From Planomicrobium sp. YIM 101495 (GTDB taxonomy: Bacteria > Bacillota > Bacilli > Bacillales_A > Planococcaceae), in assembly GCF_009707665.1 (NCBI RefSeq), contig NZ_WLZW01000001.1, positions 372,001 through 436,000 on the forward strand: a stretch of DNA of 64,000 nucleotides, read 5' to 3'. The translations under genes were made by a program, and so were the position numbers. Each line of letters opens with the position of its first letter. Position 1 is the stretch's first letter. Positions 17,580-26,332 of the stretch are shown here, in pieces. The notes under the pieces are model-generated. The model had not been told where the DNA came from. It saw only the letters and a program-made list of their open reading frames with translations, and made no database searches.

Positions 17580-19097
17580 CTGGAGACGATCACATTTGTC
17601 ACAATACTGATTGTCATTTTAGTCCTTGCAGCACTTGGAGGTGCAGGATACTATGTATGGATGCGCTTCCGTTACCGGACAGCGAAATCGAACGAAGCAC
17701 TCATCATCACCGGACCGAAACTCGGGGACCCGAAGAAAGACACGAATATTTTCACGGACGATGAAGGCCGTTCGATGAAGATCATCCGTGGTGGGGGCTA
17801 CCGGCTGCGGAGATTCCAGACATCGACACCGGTCAATCTGACATCCTTCCAATTGAAATTGTCGACGCCGCGTGTTTATACGAACGGCGGCGTACCGATT
17901 GTGGCAGATGCGGTTGCGATGGTGAAAGTGGCGGACACACTGAATGGGATTGCGAATTATGCCGAGCAATTCCTTGGGAAAGAACAACCGGAAATCGAGA
18001 CGGAAATCATCGAGGTGCTCGGAAGTAACCTCCGCGCGATTCTGTCGAAGATGACAGTGGAAGATATCAACAGCAACCGTGAGAAGTTCAACCATGATGT
18101 GCAGGAAATCGCCCAGCAACAACTTGATTTGATGGGCTTTAAAATCACATCACTCGGTTTGACTGATATCCGGGATGCAGATGAGACGAATGGCTATCTC
18201 GAAAACCTTGGGCGTCCACGAATTGCGGAAGTCCGGAAGCTCGCTGAACTGGCTGAAGCGGATACGGAGCGCGAAACACGTATTCACCGTGCACGAACTG
18301 ACCAGGAAGCGAAGGAGGAAGAATACATCCGCCAGATTGCGGTCGCTGAGTCCAGAAAAGACAAAGACATCAAAGATGCGGCTTTCAAAGAAGAGACGGA
18401 ACGTGCACGTGCGAAATCCGAGCAGTCGTATGAACTGGAACGCGCGAAACTCGAAAAAGAAGTACAGGAAGAACAATTGAACTTGCGCTTCCGGGAACGG
18501 GAGCGGGCAGTTCAATTGGAGCAGGAAGAAAGCAAAGTGCGGAAGACGAAAGCGGACGCGGATTACTACGAAACGACGCGAAATGCTGAAGCGGAAGCCC
18601 GCAAAGCCGTCATCGACGGGGAAGCGAAAGCGAAAATCCGCCGCGATGAAGGTTCTGCTGAAGCGGAAGTCATCCGCGACCGCGGACGTGCAGAAGCAGA
18701 AGCACGCAAACTTCTTGCAGAAGCGATGGAAGAGCACGGCGACATCATCATCACCGAGAAATTGATCGAAATGCTGCCGGTATTTGCCGAGAAAGTGGCA
18801 CAGCCGCTCAACAATATCGATTCGGTGAAAATCATCGATTCCGGTAATGGCAACGGCATCCCGTCCTTCGGCAAAAGCGTCACGAAAACGATGGTCGACA
18901 TGCAGGAGCCACTCCGTGAAATGACGGGCATCGACATAAGCGAATTGTTGAAGACATATGTTCAGCGGAACAGTTCCGTTTCACCGGCACAGCGAATCGA
19001 ACAATCACCTATGCAACAGCCGGCTGAACCGTCTCAACCGTTTGAAAATGAACAATCCGACCTTGCTGAAAGTGATGGATCGGAACAAACTGAATGA
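17580..19097 (+). CDS. floT: Flotillin-like protein FloT (YuaG family)
   Basis: Flotillin scaffolds functional membrane microdomains. It has an N-terminal membrane anchor (residues 4-25), an SPFH/PHB domain (about 30-200, with PKLGDPKKD, RIVRGGG-like IIRGGGYRLR and STPRVYTNGGVPI), and a long Ala/Glu-rich coiled coil with repeated EAEA units (about 210-390). The C-terminal tail has PLNNIDSVKIID. The first ATG (17661) would delete the membrane anchor. The frame upstream contains no ATG, GTG or TTG back to a TAG at 17559, but CTG at 17580 stands eight bases after AAGGGGGA and gives a full-length family protein, so CTG is taken as the start. No NfeD-family partner gene is adjacent. The gene ends at a terminator. 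Confidence 0.88.
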   Translation: METITFVTILIVILVLAALGGAGYYVWMRFRYRTAKSNEALIITGPKLGDPKKDTNIFTDDEGRSMKIIRGGGYRLRRFQTSTPVNLTSFQLKLSTPRVYTNGGVPIVADAVAMVKVADTLNGIANYAEQFLGKEQPEIETEIIEVLGSNLRAILSKMTVEDINSNREKFNHDVQEIAQQQLDLMGFKITSLGLTDIRDADETNGYLENLGRPRIAEVRKLAELAEADTERETRIHRARTDQEAKEEEYIRQIAVAESRKDKDIKDAAFKEETERARAKSEQSYELERAKLEKEVQEEQLNLRFRERERAVQLEQEESKVRKTKADADYYETTRNAEAEARKAVIDGEAKAKIRRDEGSAEAEVIRDRGRAEAEARKLLAEAMEEHGDIIITEKLIEMLPVFAEKVAQPLNNIDSVKIIDSGNGNGIPSFGKSVTKTMVDMQEPLREMTGIDISELLKTYVQRNSSVSPAQRIEQSPMQQPAEPSQPFENEQSDLAESDGSEQTE

Positions 19098-19106
19098 CCG
19101 ATTTTA

Positions 19107-19140
19107 GAAGACGGGGGGACATCCTCTCGTCTTCTTTTTT
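19107..19140 (+). terminator. Terminator after floT
   Basis: GAAGACG pairs with CGTCTTC with an inner GGA/TCC extension, followed by six T. Confidence 0.88.
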
Positions 19141-19176
19141 ACGAAAAGCAATCGCATGGATTAGTATGCATAAGCA

Positions 19177-19212
19177 AAAGCAGCTGCCGGGATGGATCCC
19201 GTCAGCTGCTTT
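19177..19212 (-). terminator. Terminator of the GntR-ABC operon
   Basis: AAAGCAGCTG pairs with CAGCTGCTTT with an inner CGGGA/TCCCG stem. It lies directly after the stop of the permease gene on the minus strand. Confidence 0.85.
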
Positions 19213-19219
19213 TTCATGG

Positions 19220-19942
19220 TTACTGTAATTTAATCGAAATACGTTTCGTCATCAGGCGTACCCAGAGGGCTAGTAAGACGATCATCATGACCGTGACCAC
19301 TGCACTGACGACAGCTCCCGATTCAAACGAGACATCCGGCATCCACGGAATGTTGGAGATGATTCCTGAACTGTTCACGAATGCATCATTGACGGAGAAG
19401 GTGAACAGCGCAACGACGACAAACAGGAATCCGACGACCCAGCCATTTCGGTAATAGCCAGTCCCAATCATCCAGCCAACAAAGAAATACAAGACAATTT
19501 GTAAGAAGTTGAATAAAATTTGAAGCGTCATTGAATATTCTAAGCCGAAAATGACTGGTGGTTCGATTGCGACGGACAAATCAAGTTTGCCGATGATAAG
19601 TGCCTCCACTAACCCTATAATTACACTCAAGACGGTTAATAGAATCGCAAGAAGCAGTGCACCTCCTGAAATTCCGAAGAACGTCGCTTTACGAGTGAAG
19701 CCCGTCCGGACGAAGAAGGCGAAGAAGCCATACGCTGCCATGATGCCGACGACGAGCATGAAGATCGACACGGAATTCTGTGAGAATGCTAGAAACCCGG
19801 GGATCGGCTCACCGGAGCGGTTGAAAAAGTACACCGAGATGATGTTCGCCAAGATGAGAAAGCCGAAGAACCACGATGCCCACACTGTTTGCGCCCGAAA
19901 CGTATCAACCATGACGATTTCTGCCATTGATCGTTCAGTCAT
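19220..19942 (-). CDS. ABC transporter membrane subunit (YtrC/YtrD-type position)
   Basis: A 240-residue protein with six hydrophobic segments (near 22-42, 60-80, 92-115, 140-165, 172-190 and 210-232). No conserved enzymatic motif is visible. It follows the ABC ATPase gene with an 8-bp overlap, so the two products are almost certainly made together and form one transporter. ATG 19942 is preferred since AAAGGAG lies ten bases ahead; an in-frame GTG at 19951 is too close to that site. GntR-ATPase-permease trios of this kind in Firmicutes often respond to cell-envelope stress or antimicrobial peptides, but no substrate can be inferred here. Confidence 0.8.
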   Translation of the reverse strand: MTERSMAEIVMVDTFRAQTVWASWFFGFLILANIISVYFFNRSGEPIPGFLAFSQNSVSIFMLVVGIMAAYGFFAFFVRTGFTRKATFFGISGGALLLAILLTVLSVIIGLVEALIIGKLDLSVAIEPPVIFGLEYSMTLQILFNFLQIVLYFFVGWMIGTGYYRNGWVVGFLFVVVALFTFSVNDAFVNSSGIISNIPWMPDVSFESGAVVSAVVTVMMIVLLALWVRLMTKRISIKLQ

Positions 19943-20819
19943 TGTCGCCACTCTCCTTTGTTAAATGGATGAACAGATCTTGTAGGGGAACCGGACCGAC
20001 TTCCAGCCCATCGATCTGCGCTTGTTCCATTTCTCGCTCCGACAGTTTGCCGTAGACCATGACAGACTTTGTTGAGCCGAGCCGCTGTTCGTTCAAGATA
20101 TGCATGCCGGAAACGAACTGATCAACATGATTAGCGTGACCTGTGATGGAGGCACCGCGAGAAATGACGGATTCATAGTCTTCACTCAGTAATACATGAC
20201 CTTCGTCGATAACCACGACCTTATCAAACAAATATTCCATTTCCGACACGAGATGTGTCGATAGGATGATGGTCCGCGGCTTCTTCTCTTGGGAAGCGAG
20301 CAGTTCCTCGTAGAAGATTTCGCGGGCAGGAGCATCCATCCCTAAATACACTTCATCTAAAATCGTAATCGGTGCAAAACTCGCCAGTCCAATGACTGCA
20401 TTCAATGCTGATTGTTTTCCAGTAGACAATTTATAGACGGGCTGGTCCAGCTTCAGGCGGAACCGTTTCACTAAATGTGCCGCATATTCCGCATCGAAAT
20501 GTGGGCGATAGCGGACCATGCCTTGGATATACTTTTTTACTGTTTCATATTCATATTCGTGATTCACTTGGTAGATGAAAGAGATTTGCTGGGTCAAAGC
20601 CGCATTCTCGAAAATGCGCTGCCCATCAATTTCAATCGACCCTTCACTAGGCTCCCGGAACGAGGCAAGCAGCTGCAGTAAAGAAGTTTTTCCTGCACCG
20701 TTGCGGCCGATCAATGCATAGATAGAACCGGTCTCCAGTGACAGGTTGAGGTCCTCTAGTACAGTTTGCGCTCCGTAACGTAGTGAGACGTCCTTAAAGT
20801 TGATACGCTCAGCCATCAC
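19935..20819 (-). CDS. ABC transporter ATP-binding protein
   Basis: A 294-residue nucleotide-binding subunit. Walker A is GRNGAGKTS at about residues 38-46, with a Q-loop in the ISFIYQVNHEY region. The signature is degenerate, LSTGKQSAL instead of LSGGQ, near 133-141. Walker B is ITILDEVYLGMD near 152-163 and the switch histidine is in STHLV. This sequence style is that of YtrB-like and ABC-2 type exporters. A GTG start at 20819 overlaps the GntR stop by four bases and has AAAGGA eight bases upstream; the following ATG (20816) is an alternative. It is coupled to the membrane subunit downstream. Confidence 0.92.
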   Translation of the reverse strand: MMAERINFKDVSLRYGAQTVLEDLNLSLETGSIYALIGRNGAGKTSLLQLLASFREPSEGSIEIDGQRIFENAALTQQISFIYQVNHEYEYETVKKYIQGMVRYRPHFDAEYAAHLVKRFRLKLDQPVYKLSTGKQSALNAVIGLASFAPITILDEVYLGMDAPAREIFYEELLASQEKKPRTIILSTHLVSEMEYLFDKVVVIDEGHVLLSEDYESVISRGASITGHANHVDQFVSGMHILNEQRLGSTKSVMVYGKLSEREMEQAQIDGLEVGPVPLQDLFIHLTKESGDND

Positions 20820-21190
20820 TGTTCACGTCCTTTCATTTCTTGGATCAACTGCAAGATTTCTTCATCGGTAATTCCTAGTTTCTGCGCTTCGTCTACAAGT
20901 CCGCGGATGTAATCGTTTGCGAACGCTTTTTTCCGTTTGTTGATAAGCTGCCGTTTCGCACCCTCCGCTACAAACATACCAATCCCTCTTTTCTTGAATA
21001 AGATGTCTTCCTCAACTAACTGATTGATGCCTTTGGATACCGTGGCGTGGTTAATTTTATAGAAATTGACTAACTGCGTCGTAGAAGGTGCTTGGTCGCC
21101 TTCCGCCAATTCACCGTCGACAATCTGGTCTTCGATCAGCTCTCGGATCTGCAGAAATATGGGCTTCGTCGAATCAAATCCGCTCTTCAA
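20816..21190 (-). CDS. GntR-family transcriptional regulator (YtrA type)
   Basis: A 124-residue repressor-like protein with an N-terminal winged helix. FLQIRELIEDQIVDGELAEGDQAPST is followed by the recognition-helix region NHATVSKGINQLVEEDILFKKRGIGMFV. Only a short helical C-terminal tail follows, which is diagnostic of the small YtrA subfamily that has no large effector domain. It is the first gene of the ABC operon, translationally coupled to the ATPase gene, and probably represses its own operon by binding the palindrome at 21203-21238. The inducer is unknown. Confidence 0.9.
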   Translation of the reverse strand: MKSGFDSTKPIFLQIRELIEDQIVDGELAEGDQAPSTTQLVNFYKINHATVSKGINQLVEEDILFKKRGIGMFVAEGAKRQLINKRKKAFANDYIRGLVDEAQKLGITDEEILQLIQEMKGREQ

Positions 21191-21202
21191 TTCACAACCT
21201 CC

Positions 21203-21238
21203 TTATATGGTTATATGCTTATGTGTATAACCATATAA
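21203..21238 (-). promoter_or_regulatory. 13-bp palindromic operator of the GntR-ABC operon
   Basis: TTATATGGTTATA, ten bases, TATAACCATATAA: a perfect inverted repeat directly upstream of the GntR ribosome binding site and overlapping the only plausible promoter region. Self-regulation by the adjacent YtrA-type repressor is the natural reading. Confidence 0.75.
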
Positions 21239-21343
21239 CACAAAAATAATTAACACAAGTATTTTCTTGCATCAAAATCAGATTAATTTTGCGATTGAAG
21301 GGAAGAGAAGAAAGAGAGCCATATACAAGAAAGGATGAGTTAC

Positions 21344-22243
21344 ATGAATTACAAGAAGATTACAGTCGCCGGAAGTGGGGTCCTCGGAAGTCAGATCGCT
21401 TTTCAATCAGCATTTCACGGGTTCGATGTCACTATTTACGACATTAATGAAGAAGCGATTGCAAAAGCAAAAGAACGCGCGGAAAAACTGAAAGCGACCT
21501 ATAAAGCTTTCTTTAAGACAACTGATACGCAAGTAGAAGAAGCCTTTAGCCGTTTGACATTCTTTACAGATCTCGCACAGGCGACGGAAGACGCAGATTT
21601 GGTCATTGAAGCGATTCCGGAAGTTGTTCCGATCAAGACGGAATTTTATGAGCAGCTCGGAGAAGTGGCGCCGGAGAAAACCGTCTTCGTTACAAATTCT
21701 TCGACGCTATTGCCAAGCCAGTTCGCAGAAGCGACTGGGCGCCCACAAAAATTCCTTGCTTTGCATTTCGCAAACGAAATCTGGAAAAACAATACGGCGG
21801 AAGTGATGAAGCATCCTGGAACGGATGAGAACGTGTTCAATGAGGTCATCGCATTTGCAAGAGCGATCGGGATGGTCGCATTGCCTCTCCATAAGGAACA
21901 GCCTGGTTATATTTTGAACAGTTTGCTCGTGCCATTTCTTGAAGCTGCTGAATTGCTTCTTGTGAAAGAAGTTGCTGATCCTGAGACAATCGATAAAACA
22001 TGGATGATTGGCACTGGCGCACCGCTCGGACCTTTCGCCATTCTTGATGTCGTTGGGATCCGCACGGCTTATAATATTGTTGAAGCGAAAGCTGCAGCGA
22101 CAAATCGCGAAGATTTCCAGCAATTGGCCAAGCTGCTGAAAACAGAATACATTGATAAAGGAAAACTAGGGAGAGAAACTGGAGAAGGGTTCTATAAATA
22201 TCCGAATCCTGCTTTCATGGCTTCAGATTTCCTGAAGAAATAA
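21344..22243 (+). CDS. 3-hydroxyacyl-CoA dehydrogenase
   Basis: A 299-residue NAD-dependent dehydrogenase that interconverts 3-hydroxyacyl-CoA (probably short chain) and 3-ketoacyl-CoA in fatty-acid or butyryl metabolism. The Rossmann motif is GSGVLGSQIA at residues 8-17, and the acidic residue of YDINEEA binds the ribose. LVIEAIPEV and FVTNSSTLLPSQFA precede LHFANEIWKN, which replaces the usual catalytic HFFNP motif while keeping the histidine. The C-terminal domain has the GAPLGPFAILDVVG helix. ATG 21344 has AAAGGA eight bases ahead; an ATG three codons earlier is embedded in that site. It is monocistronic and lies divergent from the GntR operon. Confidence 0.9.
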   Translation: MNYKKITVAGSGVLGSQIAFQSAFHGFDVTIYDINEEAIAKAKERAEKLKATYKAFFKTTDTQVEEAFSRLTFFTDLAQATEDADLVIEAIPEVVPIKTEFYEQLGEVAPEKTVFVTNSSTLLPSQFAEATGRPQKFLALHFANEIWKNNTAEVMKHPGTDENVFNEVIAFARAIGMVALPLHKEQPGYILNSLLVPFLEAAELLLVKEVADPETIDKTWMIGTGAPLGPFAILDVVGIRTAYNIVEAKAAATNREDFQQLAKLLKTEYIDKGKLGRETGEGFYKYPNPAFMASDFLKK

Positions 22244-22260
22244 ACATACATTGTCACCAG

Positions 22261-22289
22261 GCTGCCGAAGGAATGATTCGGCAGCTTTT
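22261..22289 (+). terminator. Terminator after the dehydrogenase gene
   Basis: GCTGCCGAA pairs with TTCGGCAGC around seven bases, followed by TTTTATTT. Confidence 0.88.
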
Positions 22290-22307
22290 ATTTGGCTTTT
22301 GGCTGAG

Positions 22308-22412
22308 CGCACCTCGTTTCGATTGTTACGCACCTCGGATAGAAAATTCCGCACCCCATGTCCACTTTTTCGCACTTCAAACCGATTTCTCCGCACTTGC
22401 AGTTCATTTCCC
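22308..22412. repeat. Five-unit CGCAC repeat with exact 21-bp period
   Basis: CGCAC begins at 22308, 22329, 22350, 22371 and 22392, always 21 bp apart. The units start CGCACCTCG, CGCACCTCG, CGCACCCCA, CGCACTTCA and CGCACTTGC and have T/C-rich ends. It lies between a terminator and the ribosome binding site of the M14 gene. Both strands stay open in one frame as seven-residue repeats, but no start signal supports translation. Confidence 0.75.
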
Positions 22413-22468
22413 TCGAAGACTGGAGTAAACTGGAGAGGAAACGAATGGTTATGAAAGAGGTGCATAGG

Positions 22469-25276
22469 ATGAAACGACATTTTTCGTGGACATTGGAAGG
22501 ACTTCTTGTGGATAAGAATGAAGACGGGGTGATAGATGGATTGTCACTGTTTATCGATCTTCCGGCCGAACTGATGCCGCCAGGGTTGATTGATTTCATG
22601 GCACGTGCAGGACTCGAGACCACTGCCTTGTCACTGAATTTTTTTGAAAGGGCAGGGCAGCAGTGGGCGATGGAATTCCAGCAAAGCGATGTGACGTTGT
22701 GTGAGGTTGAAGATAACAGAATTTCCCTGTTTTATCGGAACCCGGAAGAACTTTCTTCTCTTTTATCTGAAATGGCCGCTTCGGGGGACCCGGCAGTAGA
22801 TCACCCGGAACATGCCTCCATCAGAAGTCTCGCAGACATCTGGAGCGGATCGGGTTTCGGAGAAGTCGAAGAAGCATCACCTGAACGCCACCTCGATCTG
22901 AATATCAGTTGGGAAGATGAGATTGCTTCAGCCCAATTGTTCAAAGAGCTGGGCCTTTTTGCTGCGCGCTGCGGTTTGTACAGCACATCGCTCGGCCTGC
23001 CGCTCACAGGAAATCCGCATACTGCGATTCAATTGACAGTGAAAGGTGGACGAGATGCTTCCGTCCAGTTGCGGGAAGAAAATCATGTGGAAGTGATTGG
23101 AAGCAGAACCGAACTGCCTGCTATGTTGCATGTTCTGACCGGACAGCGCCACTGGACAGCAAATGGAACGTTCGGCTTCTGGGAACAGTCCGAGAAAATG
23201 GAAGAACGGCAAGATGAAGTGTGGTATGACAAAGCGTGGGAGGATATCTCGGAAGTGGAACTTGCGCAACAGGGGCTCGCCGATATGGAGGGGCAAACGT
23301 TCGACGCGGTGAATGTCTATCTGTCGGAGCCACTACAGGTTCGGACTACCTTGATGAATGAATGGCAGAAGCGTTATCCGCAATTTGGCCGCATCACCGT
23401 CCGGTCCGCTTTCAAACCGGCGTTCCATTGGTTCCGGGAAGAACTGCTGCCGAACCTCCCCGATGGCGTGCAGGAAATCCGTATTGCCGCGCGGGAAGAA
23501 AACAGTGCGGGTGGGATGGAATTGCCGATTCGTTGGATCCAGGAGCTTTATCCAATAGATGCGCTGGTGGAAAAGGAAGTGGGAATCCCGAAAGACCAGG
23601 TCGTCTTTTCACTACTCAAAGATCTTCCGCACACATACGAAGTGGAAGCGATTTTGGAAGATGGGACTGTTTTACAGATCGGCAGCCTGGAAGTACCGGT
23701 TACGCGCCTCCCTTATCTGCAACAAGCCGGCCGCTTCGTTTACCCGACGACTGGTGCAGTGCAAGCATATTCTTCTGGCATCCTGGCAGAAGACAGGCTT
23801 GTTCCAACCGACCGTGAACGCTTCTACTCGTTTTACATGGAAGAGTTCGTCCCTGATCTGATCGGGAAGCTCGCAGGATACAAAAAAGGGCAGGGGCACG
23901 ACCGGCCGTTTTTTGACCGGATGGAAATTCGTGTCACGATGAGTGAGGAAGAGGAGAAGCTCGGCATCGACGAAGAACGCACGTCATCGATGGAAGCGTT
24001 GTATGAGGATTTGTATTTTAATACGCTCGATGTCTTCGCGGATTGGGGAATCGAGATGGAAGGGAAGCCGTTTGATGCACCGGGCGGCATTCATCCGTTC
24101 ATGGAAGTCGAGAAAGGTGCTTCACCGAAAGCGTCCATCAAACTGTACAAATGGAATGATGAACAGCCTAAGCCGTTGAAAACGGTGAAACTGATCTTTA
24201 AAAAGGACCGCTTCACGCACGTAGAGATGCTGAAAGGGAGCCAGCACATCCACAATGAACTCGAAGCCGCATCAGCTCTGCCAGTAACGACTACAGCATC
24301 AGGCACAACCGTCCTTGGCGGCTATTCGTTCCAAGGCCGTCCGATTCCGGTCACCGAACACGTTTTACCATCAGGCGAAACGTTCGATGCCGCATTAAAG
24401 TTGACTCTTTTCAAACGGACGGTGCTATACGAAGCTGGCCATCATGCGAATGAAATTTCTTCGACACCAGCAGTCGAAAGGCTTGCAGAAGACATACAAT
24501 CGTATTTGAAGGAAATGAACGTCGTCGTCATTCCACTTGCCAATCCGGACGGGACGGCACTGCTCCACAAAATGACCGAAACGCATCCGGAGTGGAAGCA
24601 CCATGCTGCGCGTTACAATGCCGTGGGACTGGAGTTTTCACAAGCGCGCTACAAAGACACGGTGTTCGGCGAGGCGAACGTCATGCCGCACCTCATGAAA
24701 AAATGGGCGCCGGACGTCATCGTCGACAACCACGGGATTCCTGGGCACGAATGGGTCCAGCCATTCGCAGGCTACAATTCACCGCCGCGCTTTCCGGTAT
24801 CGTATTTCTTGCCGAGTGCCAAACTGTACGGCATTGCACGCCTGCCGCAAACAGGAGATACGCTTCACACGGACAACCTAGAATCGATTATCCGTTCGAT
24901 CAGCGGCAAAGTCGCAGGGACGATCATTGCGGAAGAAAACCGTTATTGGAAAGAACGATTCCGGAAATATGGAAACGACTGGCTGCCGGAAGTGTTCCCG
25001 ATCGAAGAAGGCGGGCATCTCCATTTTTACCGCCACCAAATCGTTACGCCGAAACATCCGACTTCTGCTGTGCTGCGCTACCCGGAATGGATCGCTGCTG
25101 ATATCGTTTCGGAAGCGGCTGATGAAGTCGTACAAGGCGTGGCACTCGAACGCTGCATCGAAGGGCAGAGGTTGTTCAATGAAGGAGTCTTGGACGCCGT
25201 CGTGAAACAGCCGATCCGCCTGGACAGCACGGGACTCGCGAAGAAACGACAGCGCCCACTGCAAATCAATTCCTAA
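22469..25276 (+). CDS. M14-family zinc carboxypeptidase-like protein, large
   Basis: A 935-residue protein without signal peptide. The C-terminal third carries an M14 metallopeptidase fold. GHHANEIS at about residues 657-664 supplies the HxxE zinc ligands. VVIPLANPDGTAL follows, and DNHG near 753-756 supplies the third ligand. The N-terminal 600 residues are a long unannotated region of alternating beta strands and acidic loops, with a DKNEDGVIDG segment near residue 14 that looks like a calcium- or metal-binding loop. The length is well above a classical carboxypeptidase (about 300-400), so the N-terminal region may define specificity. The start was placed at ATG 22469 (GAGGTG eight bases ahead); in-frame ATGs upstream fall in the periodic repeat. 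The substrate is unknown. Confidence 0.8.
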   Translation: MKRHFSWTLEGLLVDKNEDGVIDGLSLFIDLPAELMPPGLIDFMARAGLETTALSLNFFERAGQQWAMEFQQSDVTLCEVEDNRISLFYRNPEELSSLLSEMAASGDPAVDHPEHASIRSLADIWSGSGFGEVEEASPERHLDLNISWEDEIASAQLFKELGLFAARCGLYSTSLGLPLTGNPHTAIQLTVKGGRDASVQLREENHVEVIGSRTELPAMLHVLTGQRHWTANGTFGFWEQSEKMEERQDEVWYDKAWEDISEVELAQQGLADMEGQTFDAVNVYLSEPLQVRTTLMNEWQKRYPQFGRITVRSAFKPAFHWFREELLPNLPDGVQEIRIAAREENSAGGMELPIRWIQELYPIDALVEKEVGIPKDQVVFSLLKDLPHTYEVEAILEDGTVLQIGSLEVPVTRLPYLQQAGRFVYPTTGAVQAYSSGILAEDRLVPTDRERFYSFYMEEFVPDLIGKLAGYKKGQGHDRPFFDRMEIRVTMSEEEEKLGIDEERTSSMEALYEDLYFNTLDVFADWGIEMEGKPFDAPGGIHPFMEVEKGASPKASIKLYKWNDEQPKPLKTVKLIFKKDRFTHVEMLKGSQHIHNELEAASALPVTTTASGTTVLGGYSFQGRPIPVTEHVLPSGETFDAALKLTLFKRTVLYEAGHHANEISSTPAVERLAEDIQSYLKEMNVVVIPLANPDGTALLHKMTETHPEWKHHAARYNAVGLEFSQARYKDTVFGEANVMPHLMKKWAPDVIVDNHGIPGHEWVQPFAGYNSPPRFPVSYFLPSAKLYGIARLPQTGDTLHTDNLESIIRSISGKVAGTIIAEENRYWKERFRKYGNDWLPEVFPIEEGGHLHFYRHQIVTPKHPTSAVLRYPEWIAADIVSEAADEVVQGVALERCIEGQRLFNEGVLDAVVKQPIRLDSTGLAKKRQRPLQINS

Positions 25277-25277
25277 A

Positions 25278-25317
25278 AAAGACACCCTCCACTTTCCGGA
25301 AAGTGGAGGGTGTCTTT
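25278..25317. terminator. Strong bidirectional terminator
   Basis: AAAGACACCCTCCACTTT and its perfect complement (18 bp) with loop CCGG lie between the convergent M14 and aldolase genes, with A/T tracts on both sides. Confidence 0.93.
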
Positions 25318-25321
25318 CGCT

Positions 25322-26212
25322 TTATTTACGTGAAGCTTCGAAAATGCCGTCGATTGTCTCTTGCATTGTCGAGTTGAATGCATCGTCTGTTTGGTCCGCA
25401 CTCAAGCCTTCTGACAACGCACGTGAGAAGCTCGCGATCAAGCCGTTGTTGCGCGCAAGTTTTGCGTTCGCCTCTTCGCGTGAGTAACCGCCTGAAAGAG
25501 CAACGACACGGATGACGCGCGGATGGTCGATCAATTCTTTGTACAAGTTGTCAACTGTCGGGATCGAAAGTTTCAGCATGACTTCCTGGCCTTCAGCCAA
25601 TTCGTCCAAGTGACGGAGGATGTCCGCTTTCATCAATTCTTCAATTTTTTCTTTGTCAGCACTTGTGATGTCGACTTCCGGCTCGATGATCGGAACAAGT
25701 CCAGCTGCAAGAATTTGTTTGCCTACTTCAAATTGCTGTGCAACGACTGCTTTGATGCCTTCTTCATTCGCTGCTTTGATGACAGAACGCATTTTCGTCC
25801 CGAAAATATTCCGTTCGTTCGCGCGTGCCAGAAGATCGTCAAGACCAGGGTTCGGCTTCATCAACTGAACACCGTTCTCTTCATCCGCAAGTCCTTTGTC
25901 GATTTTCAGGAAAGGTACGATTTTTTTCTCTTCCCACAAGTAGTCGCCAGTGTATTTGCCTTCCACTTTGCGATCCATTGTCTGTTCGAAAAGAATGGCG
26001 CCGATGATTTTGTCGGAAGTAAAGGATGGAGAAGTGATGATGCGCGTTCTCATTTCGTGCACAAGATCGAACATTTCCTCTTCAGTTGTGTAAGAATCTT
26101 CCTTCACTCCGTAAAGTGCAAGTGCTTTCGGTGTGCTTCCGCCGCTTTGGTCCAGTGCAGCGATAAAACCTTCGTTGTTTTGAATGAATTGTTTTTGTTC
26201 GTTGTTCATCAT
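25322..26212 (-). CDS. fda: Fructose-bisphosphate aldolase class I
   Basis: A 296-residue Schiff-base aldolase of glycolysis and gluconeogenesis that cleaves fructose 1,6-bisphosphate into dihydroxyacetone phosphate and glyceraldehyde 3-phosphate. It has the staphylococcal-type class I sequence: [17 protein letters not shown] at the N-terminus, [41 protein letters not shown] and VMLKLSIPT, whose lysine is probably the Schiff-base residue. [13 protein letters not shown] forms the phosphate-binding region. Length is normal. It starts with ATG ATG after GAAGGAG, and either codon may be used. A CAGGGGG-ATA-CCCCCTG palindrome stands 27 bp upstream. It is a single-gene unit with a shared terminator. 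Confidence 0.95.
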   Translation of the reverse strand: MMNNEQKQFIQNNEGFIAALDQSGGSTPKALALYGVKEDSYTTEEEMFDLVHEMRTRIITSPSFTSDKIIGAILFEQTMDRKVEGKYTGDYLWEEKKIVPFLKIDKGLADEENGVQLMKPNPGLDDLLARANERNIFGTKMRSVIKAANEEGIKAVVAQQFEVGKQILAAGLVPIIEPEVDITSADKEKIEELMKADILRHLDELAEGQEVMLKLSIPTVDNLYKELIDHPRVIRVVALSGGYSREEANAKLARNNGLIASFSRALSEGLSADQTDDAFNSTMQETIDGIFEASRK

Positions 26213-26238
26213 TCCAGCTCCTTCAAAAAGTCTTATGT

Positions 26239-26255
26239 CAGGGGGATACCCCCTG
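26239..26255 (-). promoter_or_regulatory. G/C palindrome upstream of fda
   Basis: CAGGGGG, ATA, CCCCCTG: a 7-bp inverted repeat in an otherwise AT-rich leader 27 bp before the aldolase start. It could be an operator or an mRNA hairpin; there is no evidence for which. Confidence 0.35.
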
Positions 26256-26332
26256 TCTAAAAGCTTTGTTCATCCCTAGTTTACCAAGAAACGGCTGAAA
26301 CCACAAAGGGAATAGGCATCGCTTTCAGCCGT

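Noticed and set aside
22223..22480. Heptad-repeat frames on both strands over the CGCAC array
   Set aside because: The repetition follows automatically from the 21-bp DNA period. No start signal is present, and one frame overlaps the true M14 start region.
25523..26260. Open frame of 245 codons antisense to the aldolase gene
   Set aside because: Shadow of a conserved gene; Phe/Cys-rich translation with no recognisable motif.
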